DNA from: Ignavibacteriota bacterium
GTDB lineage: Bacteria; Bacteroidota; Ignavibacteria; Ignavibacteriales; Melioribacteraceae
Assembly (NCBI GenBank): GCA_013112585.1
Contig: JABFGH010000001.1
Span: 1 to 64,000 of the forward strand
DNA: 64,000 nt
Direction of reading: 5' to 3'
In this document: in pieces, positions 51,232 to 60,519 of the stretch
How positions within the stretch are numbered: position 1 is the stretch's first letter
How the letters are laid out: the number at the start of each line of letters is the position of its first letter
The notes under the pieces: model-generated
Told to the model about the DNA's origin: nothing
The model's database searches: none
The model's input: only the letters and a program-made list of their open reading frames with translations
Translations under genes and position numbers: made by a program

Positions 51232-52495
51232 AAAAGAATAAAAACGCTGCTACTAATAATCTTAAGTTTGATACAGCTTCGCTATTTTCAACTTTCCCTT
51301 TTACATCGGCTACACCATACATAGCTGAAGTAAATTCAACTTCACAAGCAAACCTTGTTTTACCTGCTGAATATTGAGCACGGGGTGAAACTCTAATAAT
51401 ACTTTCAATATTTGAACCCCTCGAATACACAGAGCCGGCAATGTTATCATCAGCACCTAAGTTTTTTGTGTATCCTGCAAATAACCCAACCTGAAATTTA
51501 CTGCCATAAATAAATTCCGTCCATGCTGAAAGTGTTTTAATACTCGTGTACTCTTCAATTCCGGTATTTACATCAAGTGACTTTACTGCATAACCGCCAA
51601 GCATTAACAAGTCTGTCATGTTGCCGCCGTAAATTCCTTCAGCTTTGAATGTAAACAGATCGCTTACAACTTTTAAAAAACCCATAAAGGCAATGCTGTT
51701 AATCCTTTCATCAGATTTAAATGATTTACCCGAATCGACACCGGCAATGGCTAAAGTTGATGTTTTTGGAAGAAGAGATTTAAAGTTTCCTCCAACACCT
51801 GCCACAAAGTTTTTGTTAACATATTTAATATTCAAATCCACTGTTGGTATTGCTGAGTTTCGCAAATAAATGGAACTTGCTCCATTTGGACCGGTGCTTG
51901 TAAAATCCCTTTGTGTGAATGCAGTTAAACCAACGTGAACATCGTTCAAAACTCTTGTGAATTTAATTTGCGGGTTTCGTGAAAATGGTTGAAACGGAAC
52001 TCCGGTATTGAATGAAATAGTGCCGGGAAAAACTTCGGTAATGAACATTGGGTTCCAATATTGCCCAATAAGAAGATTACATTTATCCCATGTTAACTTT
52101 ACAAATGCATGCCGAAGTCTAAACCCGTTTACATCGCCATTTGAGTGACCAAAAAATGCTCCTTCGATTACACCATTAATTTTTGCTCCAAAAGCATCGG
52201 GTGCAGTTATGCTGCCCTTTAAACGAGTTTGAATTGAAAGCATATTTAAGTTTGCCTTTGCATTGATGTCTTCACCCTTCGCATCCAAAACTTCCGGAGT
52301 AGGGAACAATAGCAAATGGCCTTCGCGCGCCGAGACTGTCTGGCGTGAGTCGAACATTAAATCTGTTTTAACAAAGCCGCTAAAATCAATTCCGAAATTC
52401 TTTTCTTCTGATTTCCTTTGGGCAATTGAAATTGAAAATAGTAGAACTAGAAAAAGGAAAGTAGTAATTGAATATTTCAAAGTGTTCATCCTCAT
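51230..52495 (-). CDS. Outer-membrane porin
   Basis: A 421-aa predicted beta-barrel. A signal peptide (ending ISIAQ) is followed by FSGFVKTDLMFDSRQTVSAREG, the opening of a trimeric-porin-like barrel. Alternating amphipathic strands fill the length (KLTWDKCNLLIGQYWNPMF; VGLTAFTQRDF; FQVGLFAGYTKNLG), and the last residues LRLLVAAFLFF end in Phe, the outer-membrane barrel signal. No TonB features, so this is a passive channel of unknown specificity. The stop codon lies within the terminal repeat of the miniature element. ATG 52489 is an alternative start. The gene seems to stand alone. Confidence 0.85.
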   Translation of the reverse strand: MRMNTLKYSITTFLFLVLLFSISIAQRKSEEKNFGIDFSGFVKTDLMFDSRQTVSAREGHLLLFPTPEVLDAKGEDINAKANLNMLSIQTRLKGSITAPDAFGAKINGVIEGAFFGHSNGDVNGFRLRHAFVKLTWDKCNLLIGQYWNPMFITEVFPGTISFNTGVPFQPFSRNPQIKFTRVLNDVHVGLTAFTQRDFTSTGPNGASSIYLRNSAIPTVDLNIKYVNKNFVAGVGGNFKSLLPKTSTLAIAGVDSGKSFKSDERINSIAFMGFLKVVSDLFTFKAEGIYGGNMTDLLMLGGYAVKSLDVNTGIEEYTSIKTLSAWTEFIYGSKFQVGLFAGYTKNLGADDNIAGSVYSRGSNIESIIRVSPRAQYSAGKTRFACEVEFTSAMYGVADVKGKVENSEAVSNLRLLVAAFLFF

Positions 52496-52739
52496 AAGGT
52501 TTTATAATATAATTCAGACAAAACTATCGTTTAAAATTAAGAATAATTTTCTTATGTCCCCATTAAAATTTTATAAAATAATTTTGTAATTGAATTATTA
52601 TTAGTTAGATGGTCGAAGAAATCGATACTATATTTTCGAACTAGCAAAAAAGATGTTTTATTGAATTAATTATTCGCTTTAAATCAAAAATATTTTAGAT
52701 TGTTCTATAACTATATAAATTTCAAAAACGAGGAATAAA

Positions 52740-53531
52740 ATGGATTTTCATTTAGCCGGGAAAACTGTACTAATCACAGCAGGCAGTATGGGCATTGGAA
52801 GGGCAGCCGCTGAAGAGTTTATCAAGGAGGGATGCAAAGTTGCTATTTGTTCTAGTAATGAAAAAAATCTAATAAAGACAGTTGAAGAAATTAAAAAATC
52901 ATTAAATGTTGAACCTGTGTGGGCTGTCTGTGATATCAATAATTTGAATGATATTGAAAATACAGTAAAAGTAGTAAATAATAATTATGGCGAAATTGAT
53001 ATTTTAGTAAATAATTGCGGCGGACCAAAACCGGGTTACTTTGAGGAGTTAAATGATAAGGATTGGCAGGATGCACTTGATCAAGTTTTATTAAGCGCTG
53101 TTAGATTTACCAGACTTGTGATTCCAGGAATGATCAATAAGGGGTGGGGCAGAATTGTTAATATAACTTCAATTTCAGTAAAGCAGCCAATCGATAATTT
53201 AATTTTATCCAATTCATTAAGAAGCGCAGTAACTGCATTTGCAAAAACAATAAGTAATGAATATGGCAAGCACAATATAACTGTTAACAATGTTGCTCCA
53301 GGATATACACTTACATCCCGACTTTACGAGTTGGCAGTTGCGAGAGCAAAAGAAAGACAGGAATCCCATGAGCATGTTCTTGCTTCCATGGCTGCGGATG
53401 TACCGATGAAAAGATTAGCCCGACCTGATGAAGTTGCTTCGCTGATTGTTTATCTCGCATCAGAGCAGGCTGGCTATATTACAGGTACAACAATTCCTGT
53501 TGATGGCGGATTGATAAAATCGACTTACTAA
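52740..53531 (+). CDS. SDR-family protein lacking the Tyr-Lys catalytic pair
   Basis: A 263-aa Rossmann-fold short-chain dehydrogenase-like protein. The NAD(P)-binding TAGSMGIGRAAAEEF motif, ILVNNCGG and the C-terminal GTTIPVDGGL are canonical. The active-site region reads ITSISVKQPIDNLILSNSLRSAVTAF: the conserved Ser is present, but the expected YxxxK is replaced by SNSLR (Tyr to Ser, Lys to Arg). This SNSLR variant occurs in a known but uncharacterised group of SDR proteins annotated as 3-oxoacyl-ACP reductases. The FabG label should therefore not be used without test. GAGGA precedes the ATG. No operon partner is evident. Confidence 0.85.
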   Translation: MDFHLAGKTVLITAGSMGIGRAAAEEFIKEGCKVAICSSNEKNLIKTVEEIKKSLNVEPVWAVCDINNLNDIENTVKVVNNNYGEIDILVNNCGGPKPGYFEELNDKDWQDALDQVLLSAVRFTRLVIPGMINKGWGRIVNITSISVKQPIDNLILSNSLRSAVTAFAKTISNEYGKHNITVNNVAPGYTLTSRLYELAVARAKERQESHEHVLASMAADVPMKRLARPDEVASLIVYLASEQAGYITGTTIPVDGGLIKSTY

Positions 53532-53714
53532 AATTGCTGCATTGTTAAATTGCTTAATGGTAAAAAAAAGTTCTACTGCACCCCGGTTACCGCCAATGGG
53601 TTAAATTACATTAATTACTTGATTTGTATTGTTGTTATTAATCGGATAGTGTTATAATTTTATAATAGAATTATTAATAATTCTTTACAGTTTATTTATC
53701 GCAAGGTTCTAAAA

Positions 53715-54719
53715 ATGTTCACAAGAAAAGCTCTAATTTGGCTGTCAATACTTAGCTTTGTTATGGTACTATTAACGTTGCCAAGATTTGATCGAAATGA
53801 TATTTTTATAAAATCAATAACTACAGACGGCACCGGAAAATTAAGTGATTCGGAAAAGTATGTTGCAATAACAAATTATTTTAGAGGTGAAGTAGATGCG
53901 AAAGAATTACTGCCTCCCTTTTCATATCGACCGCTAGTGCCATACATTGCATCACTGCTGCCGTTTAAGGCAATGACCGCAATTAATCTTATTAATTTAG
54001 CAGTGCTGATAATTGCAATTTTTATACTCTATAAATTACTACACTTACTGGGTATCGATTTTAGCAGTAGCATTATTGCTTGCGGATTATTTGTTGTCTC
54101 TTTTCCTACATTTTATTATGCAACTATTGGCTTTCTTGATCCAAGTTTAATTTTTCTTTTAATTATCGGAACTTATTTAATTTTTAAAAATAAATTGATA
54201 TCACTTTTAATTGTTATATCATTTGGAGTTTTTGTAAAGGAAACAATAATTATTCTGCCAATGATATTGGCGGCATATTTATTTTTCAATAAAAGATTAT
54301 TTAAAAAAGATGGGTTAATACTGTTGTTGAGTATCATAATTTTTACTATTGGATTTTTTGTTACGAGGTTAATAATTCCGGCTAATCCGGAAGTGGGCTG
54401 GATGCCATCGATTGAACAATTATTATTCAATATTACCAGACCAAGAACTTTTATAAGCTTTATTCTTAGTTTCGGTGCACCGGGCTTTTTGTCATTATTT
54501 ATATTTAAGTACAAGAATTCAATTTGGTTAAATGAAAAATTTGCTTTAACTGCCACACTAATTACCGGTGTAATTATTTCAATTGCCTTATTCGGATTTG
54601 CTATGTTATCCGCTTATGCTGACGGTCGTTTCGTTTGGACATCGTACCCATTTACAGTACCGCTCGCTGCAATGGTAATTTCTGAGTTTAGAAATAGAAT
54701 GATTATAAAACTAGACTAA
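53715..54719 (+). CDS. Multi-pass membrane protein, GT-C glycosyltransferase-like
   Basis: A 334-aa membrane protein with eight to nine hydrophobic helices. The first loop after helix 1 is extracytoplasmic and contains YVAITNYFRG and LPPFSYRPLVPYIASLLPF, acidic and proline-rich like the first loop of GT-C glycosyltransferases and related DUF2029-type proteins. No complete catalytic motif was identified, so the function stays open. The start ATG at 53715 has AAGG upstream. Followed after 21 bp by another membrane protein gene. Confidence 0.7.
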   Translation: MFTRKALIWLSILSFVMVLLTLPRFDRNDIFIKSITTDGTGKLSDSEKYVAITNYFRGEVDAKELLPPFSYRPLVPYIASLLPFKAMTAINLINLAVLIIAIFILYKLLHLLGIDFSSSIIACGLFVVSFPTFYYATIGFLDPSLIFLLIIGTYLIFKNKLISLLIVISFGVFVKETIIILPMILAAYLFFNKRLFKKDGLILLLSIIIFTIGFFVTRLIIPANPEVGWMPSIEQLLFNITRPRTFISFILSFGAPGFLSLFIFKYKNSIWLNEKFALTATLITGVIISIALFGFAMLSAYADGRFVWTSYPFTVPLAAMVISEFRNRMIIKLD

Positions 54720-54740
54720 CATATTAAAATCTAAAATTAC

Positions 54741-55406
54741 ATGAAAAGTGAATTGCGAATATCCATTATCCTTCTTCTTATTTTCTTAAGCTCGAATAAT
54801 TCTGCACAAGATAGTTATCCATCTCTATTTAGCCTGACTAAAAACAATTATAATTTTGATAAAGCAAAATTTAGTAATTACTCAATCAATAACCCTTTAA
54901 GCATTCCTCCAGAGAATCATTCATTCATAAACTTAGGTGGGCAGTTTCTTGTAGGTTCTACTTTATCATTTGCATTTTTTATTCCATCAGTTGTTATAGG
55001 TTGGGCAAGTGCATGGAATCGATCAACAGATTTGGAGGAAGCTGCGGTTGGAATTTTAATGATCTCTTCATATCTATTTGGTGCTACAGTTGGGGTTCAT
55101 TGGATTGCGAAAGTAGAAAATTCAAATTTATCATTTTGGGGAACAGCAGCATATTCTGCTATTGGAGGTGGTGCTAGCGCATTATTGATAGCAATTGCCT
55201 CTACTAAATATACAAGAATCCCATCGGTTGTTATTATAATTGCTGCATCTCTCCCTGTGATTGGTGCAATGTTTTATTCGTCGTTTATTTCAGATTGGTC
55301 AGACCAGAGAAGTGAGGAATCTTCAATACAAAAAGATCTAACTCATTTTGATTTAATTGAACGTACAAAGTTGTTTAATATTAACTTGCTCCACATTAGA
55401 CTATAA
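54741..55406 (+). CDS. Exported or membrane protein, unrecognised
   Basis: A 221-aa protein with an N-terminal signal-like helix (about 5-22, ending SAQD) and four further hydrophobic segments at about 72-95, 104-123, 130-153 and 160-180, several rich in Gly and Ala. No family recognised. It is on the same strand as its neighbours, and its stop is one base before the ATG of the TIM-barrel gene, implying coupled translation. Nothing more can be said. Confidence 0.65.
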   Translation: MKSELRISIILLLIFLSSNNSAQDSYPSLFSLTKNNYNFDKAKFSNYSINNPLSIPPENHSFINLGGQFLVGSTLSFAFFIPSVVIGWASAWNRSTDLEEAAVGILMISSYLFGATVGVHWIAKVENSNLSFWGTAAYSAIGGGASALLIAIASTKYTRIPSVVIIIAASLPVIGAMFYSSFISDWSDQRSEESSIQKDLTHFDLIERTKLFNINLLHIRL

Positions 55407-55407
55407 T

Positions 55408-56238
55408 ATGGAATTGGCTAACAGAAACTACGGTCTAAATTGTTTTAGAAGTTTAAATGAAGAACACTTTATTTATGCTTCCTCTCATAACCTCAAATCC
55501 ATAGAAATCCATCTCGATAAATTACACATCACTCTAGAAACATTTACACTTAAAAGAATAAATGAATTAAATAGATTAGCTGAAAAATATAATGTTAAAT
55601 TGAGTATCCATAATCCATATAATATTAATGCTTCGGATATTATTCCAACATTCAGAAAGAGTGATACAAGTTTTATGCTTGCCGGTATTAGGTTAGCAGC
55701 AGAATTACAAGCCGAACATATAACTGCCCACATTGGTAATTTTTATTGGTTTCCGGTTGAACGTTGGATGCGCAAAAAAGCACTTAATAGATTTATAAAA
55801 TGTATGGATGGAATTGTTGAGCAATGTGAAGTGAATAACATTACTTTTGCCTTAGAAAATGTAGTGCCAATCCCGCAAGGATCTGATTATTATTTTCTGG
55901 GTGATAATCTTGAAGATTTTTCATTTTTGTTTGAGCGCTTGAACTCAAAGTATTTCATGTTTTGTTTAGACATCGGTCATGCAAATGTTGCTGAGGGGGT
56001 ACTCCCCTATATAGATCACTTTGGGGAGAATATAAAAACTATTCATTTTCATGATAATTTGGGGGATGACGATACCCATCTTCCAATAGGCAAAGGAAAT
56101 ATTAATTGGAGTAAAGTTGCTAGAGCGATACAAGAAATAAATTTTACCGGACCAATAATAAGTGAATGCCGCGAATTAAAACCTCACGAAGCCGCACTGC
56201 TTTTTGAAGAGTATTTTGATGATGTAAAATCAAAGTGA
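55408..56238 (+). CDS. Sugar phosphate isomerase/epimerase-like TIM-barrel protein
   Basis: A 276-aa AP-endonuclease-2/xylose-isomerase-like TIM barrel. Metal-binding segments are recognisable: LSIHNPYNI, ITAHIGNFYW (His), FALENV (Glu), FCLDIGHANV (Asp and His), IKTIHFHDNLGDDDTHLPIGKGNINW (paired His) and GPIISECRE (Glu). ATG 55408 is chosen because it directly follows the upstream stop. An in-frame start 51 nt earlier overlaps that gene. Substrate unknown: inositol, sugar-acid and nucleic-acid enzymes share this fold. Confidence 0.85.
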   Translation: MELANRNYGLNCFRSLNEEHFIYASSHNLKSIEIHLDKLHITLETFTLKRINELNRLAEKYNVKLSIHNPYNINASDIIPTFRKSDTSFMLAGIRLAAELQAEHITAHIGNFYWFPVERWMRKKALNRFIKCMDGIVEQCEVNNITFALENVVPIPQGSDYYFLGDNLEDFSFLFERLNSKYFMFCLDIGHANVAEGVLPYIDHFGENIKTIHFHDNLGDDDTHLPIGKGNINWSKVARAIQEINFTGPIISECRELKPHEAALLFEEYFDDVKSK

Positions 56239-56271
56239 AATTTATTATTAATCAAATTTAAATATTAATTT

Positions 56272-56523
56272 CAACTGCGCTGCAGTTGGAAGCAAATCTA
56301 TACTGCTTTTCCTCAACTCCGTTTGAGGCTATTATGATTTTAACAGCTCCGCAGTTATGACGTTTAAAATACTATAGGGATTTTATTAGCTTATTATTAA
56401 TATAACAATTGTTAAGATTGTTATAGCTAAAATTTTGGAAGTACGTAGTACTTCAATTTATAATAGCTATGGATGAAATCCATAGAAAAAAAGAATTAAT
56501 ATCTGTGAACTACGAAGTAGTTC
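56272..56523 (+). repeat. Left hairpin cassette of the RAYT locus
   Basis: A series of short hairpins, most with 7-8 bp stems and a 3-nt loop: CAACTGC-GCT-GCAGTTG (56272-56288), CCTCAA..TTGAGG (56311-56328), TAACAGC-TCC-GCAGTTA (56341-56357, one mismatch), GAAGTAC-GTA-GTACTTC (56438-56454), CTATGGAT-GAA-ATCCATAG (56467-56485) and GAACTAC-GAA-GTAGTTC (56507-56523). The same order recurs on the right side of the transposase gene. Confidence 0.85.
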
Positions 56524-56557
56524 AAGTTAAATAAATTAAAATATAGAGGGATTAATA

Positions 56558-57004
56558 ATGGCAACTTATACTCAAATTCTTTATCAAATAATATTTTCCA
56601 CAAAAGATAGAGTAAAATCGATTGAAGAGGAAAAGCAGCAATTACTCTTCAATTACATTTGGGGAATCATAAAAAATAATAAATGTCATCTCTATCGTAT
56701 AAATGGAATGGATGACCATTTACATATTTTAACACATCTGCATCCTTCCATTGCACTTTCAGAATTAATCAAAGATATAAAAGTTTCATCCTCAAAAATG
56801 ATAAAAGAGGAAGAAATATTTCCAAAATTTAACGGGTGGCAAATTGGATATGGAGCATTTACATATTCTATTGATGCGAAACAAAAATTGATTGACTATA
56901 TCATTAATCAAAAGGAACACCATAAAAAGTTGAGTTTTGTTGATGAGTATAAAAATATTTTAAAAGAATTTGAGATTGAATTTGATGAGCAATATCTGTT
57001 TTGA
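56558..57004 (+). CDS. REP-associated tyrosine transposase (IS200/IS605-like Y1 HUH)
   Basis: A 148-aa single-strand transposase. The HUH metal motif is HLHIL in MDDHLHILTHLHPS (about residue 52), and the catalytic tyrosine is in QKLIDYIINQKEHHKK (about residue 113), in the usual Y1 arrangement. GAGGG lies before the ATG. It is intact in length and motifs. IS200 elements normally carry one subterminal hairpin per end. Here a whole series of hairpins flanks each side in direct orientation, the arrangement of RAYT proteins that act on REP-type palindromes. The protein is thus likely to recognise these hairpins. Confidence 0.9.
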   Translation: MATYTQILYQIIFSTKDRVKSIEEEKQQLLFNYIWGIIKNNKCHLYRINGMDDHLHILTHLHPSIALSELIKDIKVSSSKMIKEEEIFPKFNGWQIGYGAFTYSIDAKQKLIDYIINQKEHHKKLSFVDEYKNILKEFEIEFDEQYLF

Positions 57005-57028
57005 TTAGGACTATAAGTCGGAATACTT

Positions 57029-57383
57029 CAACTGCGCTGCAGTTGTACATTATTGAAAATTTTACTTCTCTCCGCACTTCGCACGGAGCTATTATAATTT
57101 TAACTGCTTCGCAGTTATAAAAAAATGCATAGTCTTAGATTGCATCACTTGGTTGGGGATGAATATAATTTTGACTACTCTCTAGTTATTAAAATTTTAA
57201 TGCTTCGCAGTTTAACTGGTTAATATTTCTATGAATATCTTATTCATAGAATAATAGTTTAGCAGAATTTAAGATCGGAAGAAAAGTTCTCGGGAAGTAC
57301 GAAGTACTTCAATTTATAATAGCTATGGATGCAATCCATAGAAATTGAGAGAAGAAATAGTTTTGAGAACTACGGAGTAGTTC
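57029..57383 (+). repeat. Right hairpin cassette of the RAYT locus
   Basis: It has the same order and orientation as the left cassette: CAACTGC-GCT-GCAGTTG (57029-57045), CTCCG..CGGAG (57070-57088), TAACTGC-TTC-GCAGTTA (57101-57117), GAAGTAC-GAA-GTACTTC (57294-57310), CTATGGAT-GCA-ATCCATAG (57323-57341) and GAACTAC-GGA-GTAGTTC (57367-57383). The middle spacer is about 100 bp longer than on the left. Stems are conserved between sides while loop triplets differ. Confidence 0.85.
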
Positions 57384-57413
57384 AAGTTGTAAAATTTAAT
57401 GCCCAATTCTCAC

Positions 57414-60323
57414 TCACAAAGCATCACCTGTAAAATCATAACTAAGTTTTTTTTGAATGCTCGCGATTTGTGAAAATGTATTTTTTAATGTGTTCTGTTC
57501 TATTTGTGTTAATTGCTCAGGATTTACAAAATTATTGGGTTCGCTGTTTTTAGAAATTGCTAAAACTTGATGCTTGATCCTAAGCTGCATAAGGAAATTA
57601 TATGCGTGAATCATTTCCAAATATGTGTTGCGGTTTAAAATATTTTTCTCAAATAAAGAATGAAATCGATCTAAAGTATTTGTATCAGAAACTGAGTGGC
57701 GCAGAGAGTAAATCCTAGCAAAATCTACTACCGGCATCATTGCTTTTTTTATGTCAAAAGTTTCGGGATGCTCACCGGATGATTTAACTACAATTTTACC
57801 AAGCAGTCCAACCGGTGGTTTATGTTCCAAGCAATTCATAGTCAAGTGCTGAAAGAATGCGGCTTTATGTTCTGTTACTTTAAATATATGCTCGCGCAAT
57901 TGATTTGCAAATTTATCATCACCGTAAACGCTCCGGAAATCGAAAAATATTCCTAACCTTAATAAGTCGTCAGGAGTAGAATTAATTATCCAATTTGAAA
58001 AATTATTTTTCCATGTATCAATCGATTGAACCCACTCGGGGTTCTTTGCCATATTATCTCCTTCGCAGAAAGAGTATCCGGCTTCATTAAGTTGATTACA
58101 TACTTGCTCGCCAAGTTTTGTGAAGTACAGCTTTGCTGACTTATTTTCATCTGCGGCATAAATTATAGCATTATCTTGATCTGTAATTAAAGTTTGTTCT
58201 TCTCTGCCTACGCTTCCAAAAGTAATAAAAGAAAATGGTACCGGCGGTTCACCAATTTCTTTAATAGTAAGTTCAACCAATCTCTTAATTATTGCATCGG
58301 AAACAGATGAAATTATTCGCGTAATATTTTTTGCCTTGGCACCGCTTTCGACCAATGTTTTTACAATTCTCGGCAGTCTTTCATAACTCTCAATAATATC
58401 CTCAGTTGAATCGGAATTGTTTATCTCTCTAATTAAAAATGAAGTTGATCCTCTTTGGATTTGCAGCAGTTCTTCACTGCTTATTGTTGCTTGAATTTTT
58501 CCGTTATTATCCCTTACTGCCAAATGTCTAGTTGATTTATTATGCATCTTTAAGAGAGCTTCAAAAATTAATGCATTAGAATTGATTGAAAGCAGGGGAG
58601 AAGTCATTACTTCAAACACAGGTTTCTGTAAATCATAGTTTCCTGCAACAACACGCTCTCTCAAATCTCTATCCGTTATAATGCCAACATATTCACCGGA
58701 ATCAGCCGTAACTAAAATTGCACTATATTTCTTTTTAGTCATCAACTCTGCAGCTTGGTAAATCGGTAAATTCATATTACATGAGACGATCTCTTTTGCG
58801 TAATACTGTATTGGGTGATTGAGAAAATAAAGCGATGTCTGTAATTCCGCAATTAAATTTTCACGCTCTTCGCTTAATTTTATTCTCTCGGTTATATCAT
58901 CAATAATTCCGTCACAATAAATTTGTGAACCTGTCTCATCATTTACTAATACTGCCGATACGGAGATAATAGATGAAATACCATCACCGCGTGTAATTTG
59001 AACTACAGCATTTTTGATCGATTCATTTTCCATTAAATTTTTTACAAAACTTTTTCTATCCTCACTATTATGAAAAAGATCAAAAATATTAACTCCATAA
59101 AGAGCTTCTTTTGATTTGTATCCAAGTAATTTTAAAACAGCCTCATTGGCTTCAATAAACTTACCCTTTCTGCCGAGTGTTGTTCGGAATACCCCAATGC
59201 TTACAATATTGGTGAGCCTATTAAATTTTTCCTTTGTTTCATCCAGCTCGCCTGTAATAATTTTTTGACTGCTTAAATCCTTAACAATAATTGTGTAGCC
59301 GGATTTATCGGCGAAATTTATTTCCGAAGCAAATAACAAAACGTCAATACTCTTGCCGGACTTTGTTTTTAGCTGTGCTTCTATTTGTGTGTCCGGCAGT
59401 TTTCCTCTTAACAATTCATAAAAATATTTTTCACCCGATGATTTGTTTTCATCACTTCCGCATAAAATATTTTTAATGCTGATATTTTCGATATCCTCTG
59501 AGGAATAGTCAAGCAAGTGGTAGATAATATTATTTGCATAAACGTACTCGCCGTCAAGAAACATAACAAGTCCCTCTGTTGATGCTTCAACCAAAGCACG
59601 ATACTTTGCTTCCGACTCTCTAAGACCTTTTTCTGCTTCCTGTTTTTTTCTTTCAATCTTTAAGCTTTGCGTGGCGATGTAAGATAAAATAACTCCAAGT
59701 AGTAAAAGAATGGCGAGTGAGATATAGAACAATCTTTTTTTAAGCTGTGCTGTTTCTTCCGCAACATCCTCAACATAAATGCCCGTGCCTATAATCCAGC
59801 CCCACTGCTTAAATCCTTTTACGTATGAAAGTTTTGGAACTATCTTAGTGGAGTCATCTTTCCATTGCCACATATAATCAACATAGCCCTCCCCATTATC
59901 GGAAACAACTTTTGCCAATTCTACAAATAATCTTTTTCCTTCAGGGTCTTTGTAATCGGATAAGTCAGTTCCGTCAAGTTCTTTTCGATAAGGATGCATG
60001 ATCATATTTGGATGCATGTCGGTAATCCAAAAGTAATCCTTTCTTTCATTGCCGTAACGCAGATATTCAATTCTAGTTAATGCTTCTTTTTGTGCTTCCT
60101 CTTTTGATAGCTTCCCTTCCTGCTCATGCTGCTCAAATTCGGCAAGGACAGACCATGCAGAGTTTGTTAACTCTTTTATCATTTCCCGTTTGCGCTCAAG
60201 TATTGTGTCTTCAAATGATGGGATAATAATAGTGAAGATAGTTAAAGTGAATAATACAAATGCCAGAAGAGTCGGTAGGATTATCCTAATAAAAAAATCT
60301 TTCCATGTACTTTGAAGCGGCAT
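57414..60323 (-). CDS. Cache-PAS-PAS-CBS-DUF294 nucleotidyltransferase sensor
   Basis: A 969-aa membrane signalling protein. A first helix (about 10-32) and a second (about 203-222) enclose a periplasmic Cache domain (FWITDMHPNMIMHPYRKELDGTD, GWIIGTGIYVEDV). Two PAS domains (about 235-355 and 360-480), a CBS pair (about 500-625, ending in GKIQATISSEEL) and a nucleotidyltransferase domain follow. The last has the GlnD-like motif FGSVGREEQTLITDQDNA (about 696), and a helical C-terminal domain (about 800-960) completes it. DUF294 proteins commonly sit beside sodium:solute symporters, as here. The usual N-terminal cyclic-nucleotide domain is replaced by Cache plus PAS. The target of nucleotidyl transfer is unknown. 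Confidence 0.9.
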   Translation of the reverse strand: MPLQSTWKDFFIRIILPTLLAFVLFTLTIFTIIIPSFEDTILERKREMIKELTNSAWSVLAEFEQHEQEGKLSKEEAQKEALTRIEYLRYGNERKDYFWITDMHPNMIMHPYRKELDGTDLSDYKDPEGKRLFVELAKVVSDNGEGYVDYMWQWKDDSTKIVPKLSYVKGFKQWGWIIGTGIYVEDVAEETAQLKKRLFYISLAILLLLGVILSYIATQSLKIERKKQEAEKGLRESEAKYRALVEASTEGLVMFLDGEYVYANNIIYHLLDYSSEDIENISIKNILCGSDENKSSGEKYFYELLRGKLPDTQIEAQLKTKSGKSIDVLLFASEINFADKSGYTIIVKDLSSQKIITGELDETKEKFNRLTNIVSIGVFRTTLGRKGKFIEANEAVLKLLGYKSKEALYGVNIFDLFHNSEDRKSFVKNLMENESIKNAVVQITRGDGISSIISVSAVLVNDETGSQIYCDGIIDDITERIKLSEERENLIAELQTSLYFLNHPIQYYAKEIVSCNMNLPIYQAAELMTKKKYSAILVTADSGEYVGIITDRDLRERVVAGNYDLQKPVFEVMTSPLLSINSNALIFEALLKMHNKSTRHLAVRDNNGKIQATISSEELLQIQRGSTSFLIREINNSDSTEDIIESYERLPRIVKTLVESGAKAKNITRIISSVSDAIIKRLVELTIKEIGEPPVPFSFITFGSVGREEQTLITDQDNAIIYAADENKSAKLYFTKLGEQVCNQLNEAGYSFCEGDNMAKNPEWVQSIDTWKNNFSNWIINSTPDDLLRLGIFFDFRSVYGDDKFANQLREHIFKVTEHKAAFFQHLTMNCLEHKPPVGLLGKIVVKSSGEHPETFDIKKAMMPVVDFARIYSLRHSVSDTNTLDRFHSLFEKNILNRNTYLEMIHAYNFLMQLRIKHQVLAISKNSEPNNFVNPEQLTQIEQNTLKNTFSQIASIQKKLSYDFTGDAL

Positions 60324-60411
60324 ATCAATATCCTGAAGAAATATTGGTTTATAAAAATTATTAAATCACAGCATCAAATTAAAGTCTAACCAAAATAATA
60401 CATTCACCATT

Positions 60412-60451
60412 ATTAAAAGCAGTCAGTCTTCGTTAACCTCAGACTGACTGC
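60412..60451 (-). terminator. Intrinsic terminator after the symporter gene
   Basis: On the minus strand, GCAGTCAGTCT pairs with AGACTGACTGC (11 bp, loop 11 nt), followed by TTTTAATAA. A second hairpin (TTGCCCG..CGGGCAA, about 60473-60497) lies just before it. It separates the symporter operon from the sensor gene. Confidence 0.85.
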
Positions 60452-60519
60452 AGCAATCTTGTATCGTCAAAGTTGCCCGTCAAACATCAGCGGGCAATAC
60501 AGATTTTCAAAAATTCAAA

